Shown: piece after piece, positions 13,970-28,200 of the stretch
How the letters are laid out: each line of letters begins with the position of its first letter
How positions within the stretch are numbered: the stretch's first letter is position 1
Origin: Pterobdella sp. o SKG-2022
Lineage: Eukaryota; Annelida; Clitellata; Hirudinida; Piscicolidae
Reading direction: 5' to 3'
Length of the DNA stretch: 64,000 bases
NCBI GenBank assembly: GCA_964035795.1
Contig: OZ038324.1
Coordinates: forward strand, 4,708,680 to 4,772,679
Notes under the pieces: generated by a model
Databases searched by the model: none
Seen by the model: only the letters and a program-made list of their open reading frames with translations
Told to the model about the DNA's origin: nothing
Translations under genes and position numbers: made by a program

Positions 13970-15090
13970 TTTTCAGCTAGATGTTCATGTTTTTTGAAAT
14001 AAATATAGAGCGAACATTTTTTAAATAAAAATTTTTGATAAAAAAAATTTTACTAAATAAAATACCAATAATTTAGCTCTTATTAAGACGTCTTAGTGAC
14101 ATAAAGTATTAATATATTGTTTGATTTGTTGAATGAATTGAAATGAACGTTTCAATTGGAATTCAAAAAAGGCTTCGTTAAAAAATTCAAGTTTTCTATC
14201 AACCAAACATACCGTTTTCTCATGAATCGAACTTATATGATAAAAATTCAAAAATAGAAACTAAAAATGTGAATCAACGACTCTTCAACTAAAAAGATTG
14301 GAAAAATACTCAACTCGTCATCAAAACTTGATGGAAAAGTTACCAATATATAAATAATATTTCTAGTAAGTTTCATAAAAAGAATGATGACATTTCCATC
14401 TGGTGAACAATGCAAAAACACAAGCAAACAACTGAGACAAGCGTGCCATTCGTCAGTTTGAGAAAAGGGGTTTTCTAATGAGACATTTTTGGGTGTTGTA
14501 AAGTCTAAAAAGAACAACTGGAGACTAGAGGCGAACTCAGAAAACATCACGAAGAAACTATTATTACATATAATTACACCAGCATTATGGACTGCAAGAA
14601 AGCCTTTAAGTAAAATTTTGATTGTTTCTTTTCTAATTTTAGTTTTCAACAATTTAAGTTTTTGGTTGTTAGTTGGCAATAAAATCTTTGCGTGACGTTT
14701 TATTAAAAGTAAAAATAAAAAGGCTGTACATTGATAAAGTATTGACGTTGACTACTATGAATAAGAATTGAGTTTATTTATATAAAACTTATTTATACTT
14801 CATCGACACTTTAATATTGTGGAAATTAAGTTTGACAACAAATTTTATCTTTGAAAATCGCTTAAAAATTTAAAAAATGCGAAATTATTTTAAAAAATAT
14901 ATATAATGTCTCAAAAATATGGATACAATACATAAAATTACTTCTTAATATTACAAAAAACATGGTTAATTATAGGCAAAGAACTTGTATTTAATATATT
15001 ATCCATTAAGAACGTAGAATAACCTAAAACAAATAGTAAGGTCGACAAAAAGTATTTATTCAAAAAAGAGACGAAGCTTTTCGTAAGTCA
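13970..15090. other. AT-rich spacer, no supported gene
   Basis: The longest frame is 143 codons on the minus strand (14248-14679). It has no recognisable motif and overlaps a 68-codon plus-strand frame (14489-14695), so neither is believed. The rest is A/T-run sequence. Confidence 0.5.
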
Positions 15091-15092
15091 TA

Positions 15093-15218
15093 CATTACCA
15101 AGTGGTCTTACATTACCAAGTGGTCTTACATTACCCAGTGGTCTTACATTACCAAGTGGTCTTACATTACCAAGTGGTCTTACCTTACCAAGTGGTCTTA
15201 CATTACCAAGTGGTCTTA
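15093..15218 (+). repeat. 18-bp minisatellite, seven copies
   Basis: Seven head-to-tail copies of CATTACCAAGTGGTCTTA with only single-base differences (one CATTACCCAG, one CCTTACCAAG). Because 18 is a multiple of three, the minus strand reads as a short run of R-P-L-G-N-V units. No surrounding gene supports translation. The array is preceded by GACGAAGCTTTTCGTAAG, and a similar GAGCTTTTCGCAAG lies downstream at about 15340. Confidence 0.9.
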
Positions 15219-17979
15219 TTAGGGTCAAAAGAAACTTTGTTGAGTTCTTGAAAAGTTGAAAAAACTGAACAGATCTGTTTGGGGACTTATAAGAGCTAGT
15301 AGTTTTGAGACATTGGAAGTTTAATAGAAATAGTTGGTTTGGAGCTTTTCGCAAGTTTCTCATACTTTCGTCACCGTTTCACGTCCGTTTAGCATGTGTT
15401 GGACAAGTAAAAAAGATTCTTTATTTGAAATCTATGGCAAAACCACTGCTTCATAGACCAGTAAAGCGTATGTAAACCCAATGGTTACAAAGAGTGCAGA
15501 GAATATAACTGACTCCATTATAATAAAGATCAATCTAGCTCTTAGAAGTCATTAAAATTTATTTATATCATTCGTGGTCTCACTAGTTTTCAGAGTTCAA
15601 TAGAATGATGAATTACCTGAGAATATTAATGTCTAAAAATGAATGGTATACGTTTCAAATTATGCTAAGATTAGAATTAATCGCCGTTTATTGGCAATAA
15701 AGTGCTCGCAAATTGTTCAAAGTGTTAAACAACTCGCTTTTATATAATTTATAAATTATTTTAAAATTTTAGCTAACATAAAAGTTCACAATGTTTCGCT
15801 TGTATCGGCTTTAAATCCCTGTGTAAACGTAGCATTTATTTGGGTTTGAAATTTAAGCTCATTGAAAAGTTTAGCAAAAAGAAAAATAAAGATAACATTT
15901 TTTTTCGTTTATTTCTTCAAACATAAGAATTTTATAGATAAAAATTTATTTGTGAGCTAAAATTTTCGATAAGTACAAATTTTTCATAATTCATTATGTT
16001 TTATATATGACACCAATGAAAATAATTTATGGAGTAGAACGACAAGTGAACATGGCGGCTTGTTTAAAAGTGGATTTAAGACCGACTAAAAAGTTGAAAT
16101 TTATTTTAGGGATTTGAATGTCTCTGTATGAACTGAGTTTAGTAGCGTTTATTAACATTTTTTGAGATAAACTTTCAGTCGCTCCATATTGGGGTTTAGT
16201 TAGCTCAACAGATGATTCACAGGGCACTACTCCTTGTGTACATAATTGTCGCGGGATTGAACCCGGTAATTTTAGATAAATAGTCTAATGCTCTACTAGC
16301 TGAGCTATGCGGACCAATTTTATTAACATAAAAAAAACATATCGCAATATTTATATCTAAATTAGTGTGTTCGTGCCAATTTTTACCCTTTTTTAAAAAA
16401 TTTTCCACGTTTATTCAATATTTAAAATTAAAAATCCAAAAAAATAGTAATAAAAATAAGAAAAAACTCAACTCGTGAAATAGTTAACTAAAGTACTCGA
16501 TATTTGCAGAACATGATCAACAAATGATTGTTAGCTTAAGGTGATGATGATGATGAGGGTGGCCTGTACTAAATAAGAGGAGTTTGACAGATTCATTATA
16601 TTGTGTTTCTCTTTTTTGTCGTTTTAGTCATTTTTTATCCCATTAATGGTTTAAAAATATATTATATAACGCTTTGTTGGGGGTTTGAAATGTACACAAG
16701 AAGACTGTTGGTTGGTTTAAAAAAGGAAACTTTCATTTCTGAGAGCTTCTTCTTTCACTCGATTCTAATAGGATCTTCAATGTGGTTTTGATGTTTTTTT
16801 AGTGATTTTATTCCATCTTTGAACAAAAAACTTGGTCAAAAAACTAATCCATTTCCAGATTTCATCTTTCAAATTTCCCAACTTATGTCTTTTTATTGAT
16901 TTATTTTCAACAAAAAAACTGTAGGATGTGTTGTTGTTGTTTTGAAGTTCTACAGATAAAGAACACCTTCAATAAAAAAGATATAAATTAACGGCATGTG
17001 AAGCAGTAAAAAGTCTATTAATAACATATCTTAAAAAAAATATTTTAAGACCACGTTGAAGCTCTTGCTCCCCACGAAGAGAAAACAATAGAGCTACCAC
17101 ATGGGTGAATTAGTAATTCGTTCACGCTATTCACCCTTAAAATTTGATTTAACGAATGAGTTTATAGATTAAAGTATTATAAATTGCCTGATGAGTTTAT
17201 AAGTGGACAAGCTTTAAAATCAGTGTAGGATTCGGGATTCAAATATTCGTAGTTCAATTCAAGCATTCGAAGATCATAAAGTTGAAATAACTTGGTTAAT
17301 TTTCGAAATAATTTTTCGATTTGAATACGTTTTCGGAAAAATTGGTAAGACATGTTTGAGAAAGCGGGTAGGCGATTTTTCGTCCTCTTTTTCATCGTCT
17401 TCGTAGGTGAGAAACTTTATAAAATACTCTAAATTATCCTTTTAATCATAATGATTAATCAATTCAGTGAAATGAGTTTTTCATTAACTTGATTAATTTT
17501 TACGAATGCAAATAATTTTTTTACTTTTTTAAACAACTTTTTACTAATTTAATTTATTTCTTTCAATAATTCAAATGAATTTTTAATTACTTCAAATAAT
17601 ATTTTTAATAATTTGAATTATTTAGTTATTTATTTTGATATCTTAATTAATTATTATAATCCTTAGAATTTTTTTTTGTTAATTTAAACATAATCAAAAA
17701 TCATTTTAATTATTCAAATAATTTTTCCAATAATTTGAATAACTTTCCAAGTATCCCAAAGGATTTCATCGAATTTCCAATCAAGATTCTAGTTTTTCAT
17801 ACATGATTCTTATAAGTTTTCGAACATTATTTTTTTATAAAGAATTCCGAGAAAGCTCAATCAATTATTTAATCATATTTCAGCTCAATTTTTTCTTATT
17901 AATTAAAATTTTTCAAAATTCCATTTCGTGACTGTTTACTTTTCCCATTAAAATTTTTTCTTTCTTATTACCACCTTGT
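15219..17979. other. AT-rich spacer apart from the SINE fragment at 16.24 kb
   Basis: No open frame of convincing length or composition. A stretch at about 17440-17760 is a run of degenerate AATTATTT-type words. Nothing else is recognised here. Confidence 0.5.
16240..16315 (-). mobile_element. Truncated tRNA-derived SINE head, copy B
   Basis: The minus strand reads GGTCCGCATAGCTCAG...GGGTTCAATCCCGCGACAAT. This is the tRNA-like head with good A and B boxes, but the closing acceptor strand and the SINE body are missing. The missing 3' half of the acceptor stem means it cannot fold as a functional tRNA. Confidence 0.75.
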
Positions 17980-18155
17980 ATATAATGCAATGCGGTATTT
18001 ATGAAGCGCTTTTCCTTATAGATCAAAGCACTTGCTACAAATTTAATGTAGGGAAAAAAAACTGTGGAACAGGTGCTAATTGTCGGCCCACGTGGAATCG
18101 AACCCGGTAACTTCAGATAATTAGTCTAACGCTCAACCATTGAGCTATAGGGGCC
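17980..18155 (-). mobile_element. tRNA-derived SINE, full-length copy C
   Basis: The minus strand starts GGCCCCTATAGCTCAATGG, has an anticodon-arm-like TTAGACTAATTATCTGA and a perfect B box GGTTCGATTCC, then the family body (GACAATTAGCACCTGTTCC and GTAGCAAGTGCTTTGATC). The anticodon loop position reads AAT, as does copy D, so an isoleucine tRNA is the likely ancestor. This is the best-preserved B box of the four copies. Confidence 0.87.
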
Positions 18156-19263
18156 GACATAATTAGGAAATTTCACTTATAAAAATTTTAAACACCACAA
18201 TGTATTCATTTTTTCCCGATTCTCAGACTTCGTCATTCATTTTCTTAAGTTATTTATTATAGTCTACTCGGCCTCAACCCTTATTACTCAACTATATAAA
18301 TAAACTGATGCATAACCCCCGATTTTCACAAAACTTTGATTCTGAATATAAAAAATAACATGCTAAAGTCATTTATTTACTGAACTTATTGCTATAGGCA
18401 TACATTAACTTTTCACTTTACAACCATCTCCCCAAAAACAAAGGCTTATCAAACAACGAACCTTCATAAGCACAACTTACATTAATAAGTACTTGTAAGT
18501 ATTGCTCCTAAAAAGTTTTATTTCCAAATTTACCTTTCTTTTGTGTCTAGTATATTTTTTATTGGATATTTGGTATCTATCCTCGTGATCTTCCTGCTCA
18601 CTATACCTCTAGAGAAGCCTATAATTTAAAATTTTTTAAGCTGCTTTCTAAAAAGGCACCATTGCTTGCCGAAGAAAGCAACCATATAAAAAATTCTACT
18701 TTAATAAACTAGATTATCGTCGTTTCAGTTTTAGAATAAAACTTCAATTGAATTTATGAAAATTAACTTTTCAACTAAGTTTATTGTCGCATGGGCTTCT
18801 CTTCCTTTTAACAATGAACTTTCCTTTTATAGATGCCATTTTTCAAATATCATTTTATTGTTCATTTCCAAATTTTTTAAGTTCATCTTCTACTTTGTGA
18901 CACCTATACAACGCCGGCCTGAGCTTGGCATCTTCTCCTTTTTATTCGAAGAATCAATAATTCACTAACGAATGACTGACATTAGCGAGTATTTATTCAT
19001 GAAAAGAACCTTTTTATTATTATTTCATCATTGAGAGTTCTAGTTATTAGGCCTTGAAGTTTTATCATAGGCAATTCGAAGACGCTATTATAAATTCGAA
19101 TGAATCTTTTAAAAATGTTCAAAAGTAAAATCAAAAATTTATGGGAATTAATCAAAAAAATTTTTTCGGTTTGAGAAATTTCATGACTGCGTCAACACGA
19201 CTGTGCTTATTCAGTGACGAACAATTTACCGCAGTCTGCGGGGCTTAAAACTTTTCAGCGTAA
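18156..19263. other. 5' flank of the giant repeat gene, no exon identified
   Basis: The repeat reading frame downstream needs an upstream start, so a first exon with a signal peptide might lie here. Candidates such as the ATG at 18756 do not give a convincing hydrophobic leader joined to a donor of the right phase. The reading frame below is closed by a TAA at 19261. Confidence 0.4.
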
Positions 19264-22200
19264 CTAAGAGATACAGTCAATACCGCAACTACCACAGCTA
19301 AAACCGCTACTACCACAGGTAATACCGCAACAACTACAGTCAACACTGCAACAACCACAGTTAATACCGAAACTACAAGTGCCAACACTGCAACAACCAG
19401 TGCTAATACTGATACTACAACGACCAACACTGCAACAACTACAGTTAATACCGGAACTAAAAATGCCAAAACTGCAACAACTACTGTGAACACCACAACA
19501 ACCACAGCTAATACTGTTACTACAACGGGCAACACAGCGAAAACTACAGTCAATACCGCAACTACCACAGCTAATACCGCTACTACCACAGGTAACACCG
19601 CAACAACTACAGCCAACACTGCAACAACCTCAGTTAATACCGGAACAACAACGGCCAACACTGCAACAACTACTCTAAACACCGCAACTACCACAGCTAA
19701 TACTGTTACTACAACGGGCATCACAGCGACAACTACAGTCAATACCGCAACTACCACAGCTAATACCGCAAAAACCACTGCTAATACTGATACTACAACG
19801 GTTAACACTGCAACAACTACTCTAAACACTGCAACAACCTCAGTTAATACCGGAACAACAACGGTCAACACTGCAACAACTACTATAAACCCCGCATCTA
19901 CAACAGCTAATACTGTTACTACAACGGGCAACACAGCGACAACTACTGTCAATACCGCAACTACCACAGCTAATACCGCTACGACCACAGGTAACACCGC
20001 AACAACCACTGCTAATACTGATACTACAACGGTCAACACTGCAACAACCACAGTTAATACCGGAACTACAACTGCCAACACTGCAACAACCACTGCTAAT
20101 ACTGATACTACAACGGCAAACACTGTAACAACTACAGCCGATACTGCAACAACCACAGTTAATACCGGAACAACAACGGCCAACACTGCAAAAACCTCAG
20201 TTAATACCGGAACAACAACGGCCATCACTGCAACAACTACTCTAAACACCGCAACTACCACAGATAATACTGTTACTACAACGGGCAACACAGCGAAAAC
20301 TACAGTCAATACCGCAACTACCACAGCTAATATCGCTACTACCACAGAAAACACCGCAACAACCACTGCTAATACTGATACTACAACGGTCAACACTGCA
20401 ACAACAACAGTAAATACTGCAAAAACCACAGTTTATACCGGAACTACAACGGCCAACACTGCAACAACTACAGCCAACACTGCAACAACCTCAGTTAATA
20501 CCGGAACAACAACGGCCAACACTGCAACAACTACTGTGCACACCGCAACTACCACAGTTAATACTGATACTACAACGGGCAACACTGTGACAACTACAGT
20601 CAATACCGAAACTACCACAGCTAATACCGCAACTACCACAGGTAACACCGCAACAACCACTGCTAATACTGATACTACAACGGTCAACACTGCAACAACT
20701 ACAGTTAATACAGGAACTACAACTGCCAACACCGCAACAACCACAGCTAATACTGATACTACAACGGGCAACACTGCGACAACTACAGTCAAAACCGCAA
20801 CTACCACAGCTAATACCGCTACTACCACAGGTAACACCGCAACAACCACTGCTAATACTGATACTACAACGGTCAACACTGCAACAACTACAGCCAACAC
20901 TGCAAAAACCACAGTTAATACCGGAACTACAACTGCCAACACTGCAACAACCACAGTTAATACCGGAAATACAACTGCCAACACAGCAACTACCACAGCT
21001 AATACTGAGACTACAACGGGCAACACTGCGACAACTACAGTCAATACCGCTACTACCAGAGGTAACACCGCAACAACCACTGCTAATACTCATACTACAA
21101 CGGTCAACACTGCAACAACTACAGTCAATACTAAAACAACCACAGTTAATACCGGAACTACAACTGCCAAAACTGCAACAACCACTGCTAATACTGATAC
21201 TACAACGGTCAACACTGCAACAACTACATTCAATACTGCAACAACCACAGATAATACCGGAACTACAACTGCCAACACTGCAACAACCACTGCTAATACT
21301 GATACTACAACTGCCAACACTGCAACAACTACAGTTAATACAGGAACTACAACTGCCAACACCGCAACAACCACAGTTAATACCGCTACTACCACAGGTA
21401 ACACCGCAAAAACTACAGTCAATACTGCAACAACCACAGTTAATACCGGAACTACAACTGCCAACACTGCAACAACCACTGCTAATACAGATACTACAAC
21501 GGTCAACACTGCAACAACTACAGTCAATACTGCAACAACCACAGTTAATACCGGAACTACAACTGCCAACACTGCAACAACCACTGCTAATACTGATACT
21601 ACAACTGCCAACACTGCAACAACTACAGTTAATACCGGAACTACAACTGCCAACACCGCAACAACCACAGCTAATACTGTTACTACAACGGGCAACATAG
21701 CGACAACTACAGTCAAAACCGCAACTACCACAGCTAATACCGCTACTACCACAGGTAACACCGCAACAACCACTGCTAATACTGATACTACAACGGTCAA
21801 CACTGCAACAACTACAGCCAACACTGCAACAACTACAGTTAAGACCAGAACTACAACTGCCAACACCGCAACAACCACAGCTAATACTGTTACTACAACG
21901 GGCAACATAGCGACAACTACAGTCAAAACCGCAACTACCACAGCTAATACCGAAACAACCACAGCTAATACTGATACTACAACGGTCAACACTGCAACAA
22001 CTACAGTCAATACTGCAACAACCACAGTTAATACCGGAACTACAACTGCCAAAACTGCAACAACCACTGCTAATACTGATACTACAACTGCCAACACTGC
22101 AACAACTACAGTCAATACAGCAACAACCACAGTTAATACCGCTACTACCACAGGTAACACCGCAACAACTACAGCCAACACTGCAACAACCTCAGTTAAT

Positions 22201-25200
22201 ACCGGAACAACAACGGCCAACACTGCAACAACTACTCTAAACACCGCAACTACCAAAGCAAATACTGTTACTACAACGGGCATCACAGCGACAACTACAG
22301 TCAATACCGCAACAACTACAGTTAATACCAGAACTACAACTGCCAACACCGCAACAACCACAGCTAATACTGTTACTACAACGGGCAACACTGCAACAAC
22401 TACAGTCAATACTGCAACAACCACAGTTAATACCGGAACTACAACTGCCAACACTGCAACAACCACTGCTAATACTGATACTACAACTGCCAACACTGCA
22501 ACAACTACAGTTAATACCGGAACTACAACTGCCAACACCGCAACAACCACAGCTAATACTGTTACTACAACGGGCAAAACAGCGACAACTACAGTCAATA
22601 CCGCAACTACCACAGCTAATACCGCAACAAACACTGCTAATACTGATACTACAACGGTCAACACTGCCACAACTACTGTCAATACTGCAACAACCACAGT
22701 TAATACCGCTACTACCACAGGTAACACCGCAACAACTACAGTCAATACTGCAACAACCACAGTTAATACCGGAACTACAACTGCCAACACTGCAACAACC
22801 ACTGCTAATACTGATACTACAACGGTCAACACTGCAACAACTACAGCCAACACTGCAACAACTACAGTTAATACCAGAACTACAACTGCCAACACCGCAA
22901 CAACCACAGCTAATACTGTTACTACAACGGGCAACACAGCGACAACTACAGTCAATACCGCAACTACCACAGCTAATACCGCAACAACCACTGCTAATAC
23001 TGATACTACAACGGTCAACACTGCAACAACTACAGTCAATACTGCAACAACCACAGTTAATACCGCTACTACCACAGGTAACACCGCAACAACTACAGCC
23101 AACACTGCAACAACCTCAGTTAATACCGGAACAACAACGGCCAACACTGCAACAACTACTCTAAACACCGCAACTACCACAGCTAATACTGTTACTACAA
23201 CGGGCATCACAGCGACAACTACAGTCAATGCCGCAACTACCACAGCTAATACCGCTACTACCACAGGTAACACCGCAACAACCACAGCTAGAACTGATAC
23301 TACAACGGTCAACACTGCAACAACTACAGCCAACACTGCAACAACTACAGTTAATACCAGAACTACAACTGCCAACACCGCAACAACCACAGCTATAACT
23401 GATACTACAACGGGCAACACAGCGACAACTACAGTCAATACCGCTACTACCACAGGTAACACCGCAACAACCACTGCTAATACTGATACTACAACGGTCA
23501 ACACTGCAACAACTACAGTCAATACTGCAATAACCACAGTTTATACCGGAACTACAACTGCCAACACTGCAACAACAACTGCTAATACTGATACTACAAC
23601 GGCAAACACGGCAACAACTACAGCCAACACTGCAAAAACCACAGTGAATACCGGAACTACAACGGTCAACACTGCAACAACCACATTTAATACCGGAACT
23701 ACAACGGCCAACACTGCAACAACTACAGCCAACACTGCAACATCCACATTTAATACCGGAACTACAACGGCCAACACTGCAACAACTACAGCCAACACTG
23801 CAACAACAACAGTGAATACCGGAACTACAACGGTCAACACTGCAACAACCACATTTAATACCGGAACTACAACTGCCAATACTGCAACAACAACTGCTAA
23901 TACTGTTACTACAACGGGCAACACTGCAACAACTACAGTCAATACTGCAACAACCACAGTTAATACCGGAACTACAACTGCCAACACTGCAACAACCACT
24001 GCTAATACTGATACTACAACTGCCAACACTGCAACAACTACAGTTAATACCGGAACTACAACTGCCAACACCGCAACAACCACAGCTAATACTGTTACTA
24101 CAACGGGCAAAACAGCGACAACTACAGTCAATACCGCAACTACCACAGCTAATACCGCAACAAACACTGCTAATACTGATACTACAACGGTCAACACTGC
24201 CACAACTACTGTCAATACTGCAACAACCACAGTTAATACCGCTACTACCACAGGTAACACCGCAACAACTACAGTCAATACTGCAACAACCACAGTTAAT
24301 ACCGGAACTACAACTGCCAACACTGCAACAACCACTGCTAATACTGATACTACAACGGTCAACACTGCAACAACTACAGCCAACACTGCAACAACTACAG
24401 TTAATACCAGAACTACAACTGCCAACACCGCAACAACCACAGCTAATACTGTTACTACAACGGGCAACACAGCGACAACTACAGTCAATACCGCAACTAC
24501 CACAGCTAATACCGCAACAACCACTGCTAATACTGATACTACAACGGTCAACACTGCAACAACTACAGTCAATACTGCAACAACCACAGTTAATACCGCT
24601 ACTACCACAGGTAACACCGCAACAACTACAGCCAACACTGCAACAACCTCAGTTAATACCGGAACAACAACGGCCAACACTGCAACAACTACTCTAAACA
24701 CCGCAACTACCACAGCTAATACTGTTACTACAACGGGCATCACAGCGACAACTACAGTCAATGCCGCAACTACCACAGCTAATACCGCTACTACCACAGG
24801 TAACACCGCAACAACCACAGCTAGAACTGATACTACAACGGTCAACACTGCAACAACTACAGCCAACACTGCAACAACTACAGTTAATACCAGAACTACA
24901 ACTGCCAACACCGCAACAACCACAGCTATAACTGATACTACAACGGGCAACACAGCGACAACTACAGTCAATACCGCTACTACCACAGGTAACACCGCAA
25001 CAACCACTGCTAATACTGATACTACAACGGTCAACACTGCAACAACTACAGTCAATACTGCAATAACCACAGTTTATACCGGAACTACAACTGCCAACAC
25101 TGCAACAACAACTGCTAATACTGATACTACAACGGCAAACACGGCAACAACTACAGCCAACACTGCAAAAACCACAGTGAATACCGGAACTACAACGGTC

Positions 25201-28200
25201 AACACTGCAACAACCACATTTAATACCGGAACTACAACGGCCAACACTGCAACAACTACAGCCAACACTGCAACATCCACATTTAATACCGGAACTACAA
25301 CGGCCAACACTGCAACAACTACAGCCAACACTGCAACAACAACAGTGAATACCGGAACTACAACGGTCAACACTGCAACAACCACATTTAATACCGCAAC
25401 AACCACAGCTAATACTGTTACTACAACGGGCAACACAGCGATAACTACAGTCAATACCGCAACTACCACAGCTAATACCGCAACAACCACTGCTAATACT
25501 GATACTACAACGGTCAACACTGCCACAACTACAGTCAATACTGCAACAACCACAGTTAAAACCGCTACTACCACAGGTAACACCGCAACAACTACAGTCA
25601 ATACTGCAACAACCACAGTTAATACCGGAACTACAACTGCCAACACTGCAACAACCACTGCTAATACTGATACTACAACGGTCAACACTGCAACAACTAC
25701 AGCCAACACTGCAACAACTACAGTTAATACCAGAACTACAACTGCCAACACCGCAACAACCACAGCTAATACTGTTACTACAACGGGCAACACAGCGACA
25801 ACTACAGTCAATACCGCAACTACCACAGCTAATACCGCAACAACCACTGCTAATACTGATACTACAACGGTCAACACTGCAACAACTACAGTCAATACTG
25901 CAACAACCACAGTTAATACCGCTACTACCACAGGTAACACCGCAACAACTACAGCCAACACTGCAACAACCTCAGTTAATACCGGAACAACAACGGCCAA
26001 CACTGCAACAACTACTCTAAACACCGCAACTACCACAGCTAATACTGTTACTACAACGGGCATCACAGCGACAACTACAGTCAATGCCGCAACTACCACA
26101 GCTAATACCGCTACTACCACAGGTAACACCGCAACAACCACAGCTAGAACTGATACTACAACGGTCAACACTGCAACAACTACAGCCAACACTGCAACAA
26201 CTACAGTTAATACCAGAACTACAACTGCCAACACCGCAACAACCACAGCTATAACTGATACTACAACGGGCAACACAGCGACAACTACAGTCAATACCGC
26301 TACTACCACAGGTAACACCGCAACAACCACTGCTAATACTGATACTACAACGGTCAACACTGCAACAACTACAGTCAATACTGCAATAACCACAGTTTAT
26401 ACCGGAACTACAACTGCCAACACTGCAACAACAACTGCTAATACTGATACTACAACGGCAAACACGGCAACAACTACAGCCAACACTGCAAAAACCACAG
26501 TGAATACCGGAACTACAACGGTCAACACTGCAACAACCACATTTAATACCGGAACTACAACGGCCAACACTGCAACAACTACAGCCAACACTGCAACATC
26601 CACATTTAATACCGGAACTACAACGGCCAACACTGCAACAACTACAGCCAACACTGCAACAACAACAGTGAATACCGGAACTACAACGGTCAACACTGCA
26701 ACAACCACATTTAATACCGCAACAACCACAGCTAATACTGTTACTACAACGGGCAACACAGCGATAACTACAGTCAATACCGCAACTACCACAGCTAATA
26801 CCGCAACAACCACTGCTAATACTGATACTACAACGGTCAACACTGCCACAACTACAGTCAATACTGCAACAACCACAGTTAAAACCGCTACTACCACAGG
26901 TAACACCGCAACAACTACAGTCAATACTGCAACAACCACAGTTAATACCGGAACTACAACTGCCAACACTGCAACAACCACTGCTAATACTGATACTACA
27001 ACGGTCAACACTGCAACAACTACAGCCAACACTGCAACAACTACAGTTAATACCAGAACTACAACTGCCAACACCGCAACAACCACAGCTAATACTGTTA
27101 CTACAACGGGCAACACAGCGACAACTACAGTCAATACCGCAACTACCACAGCTAATACCGCAACAACCACTGCTAATACTGATACTACAACGGTCAACAC
27201 TGCAACAACTACAGTCAATACTGCAACAACCACAGTTAATACCGCTACTACCACAGGTAACACCGCAACAACTACAGCCAACACTGCAACAACCTCAGTT
27301 AATACCGGAACAACAACGGCCAACACTGCAACAACTACTCTAAACACCGCAACTACCAAAGCTAAAACTGTTACTACAACGGGCATCACAGCGACAACTA
27401 CAGTCAATACCGCAACAACTACAGTTAATACCAGAACTACAACTGCCAACACCGCAACAACCACAGCTAATACTGTTACTACAACGGGCAACACAGCGAC
27501 AACTACAGTCAATACCGCAACTACCACAGCTAATACCGCAAAAACCACTGCTAATACTGATACTACAACGGTCAACACTGCAACAACTACAGTTAATACT
27601 GCAACAACCACAGTTAATACCGGAACTACAACTGCCAAAACTGCAACAACCACTGCTAATACTGATACTACAACGGTCAACATTGCAACAACTACAGTCA
27701 ATACTGCAACAACCACAGTTAATACCGGAACTACAACTGCCAACAATGCAACAACCACTGCTAATACTGATACTACAACTGCCAACACTGCAACAACTAC
27801 AGTTAATACCGAAACTACAACTGCCAACACCGCAACAACCACAGCTAATACTGTTACTACAACGGGCAACACAGCGACAACTACAGTCAATACCGCAACA
27901 ACCACAGCTAATACCGCAACAACCACTGCTAATACTGATACTACAACGGTCAACACTGCCACAACTACAGTCAATACTGCAACAACCACAGTTAATACCG
28001 CTACTACCACAGGTAACACCGCAACAACTACAGTCAATACTGCAAAAACCACAGTTAATACCGAAACTACAACTGCCAACACTGCAACAACCACTGCTAA
28101 TACTGATACTACAACGGTCAACACTGCAACAACTACAGCCAACACTGCAACAACTACAGTTAATACCAGAACTACAACTGCCAACACCGCAACAACCACA

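Noticed and set aside
15093..15218. CRISPR-like array
   Set aside because: The repeats are contiguous with no spacers, in a eukaryotic context; it is a minisatellite. The same applies to the 21-bp array.
17980..18155. Functional tRNA gene
   Set aside because: The head is followed by a body shared with other copies, acceptor pairing is imperfect, and copies differ in A/B boxes; it is a SINE.
18756..18968. First exon with signal peptide for the giant mucin
   Set aside because: The leader is only weakly hydrophobic and no donor in the required phase was found.
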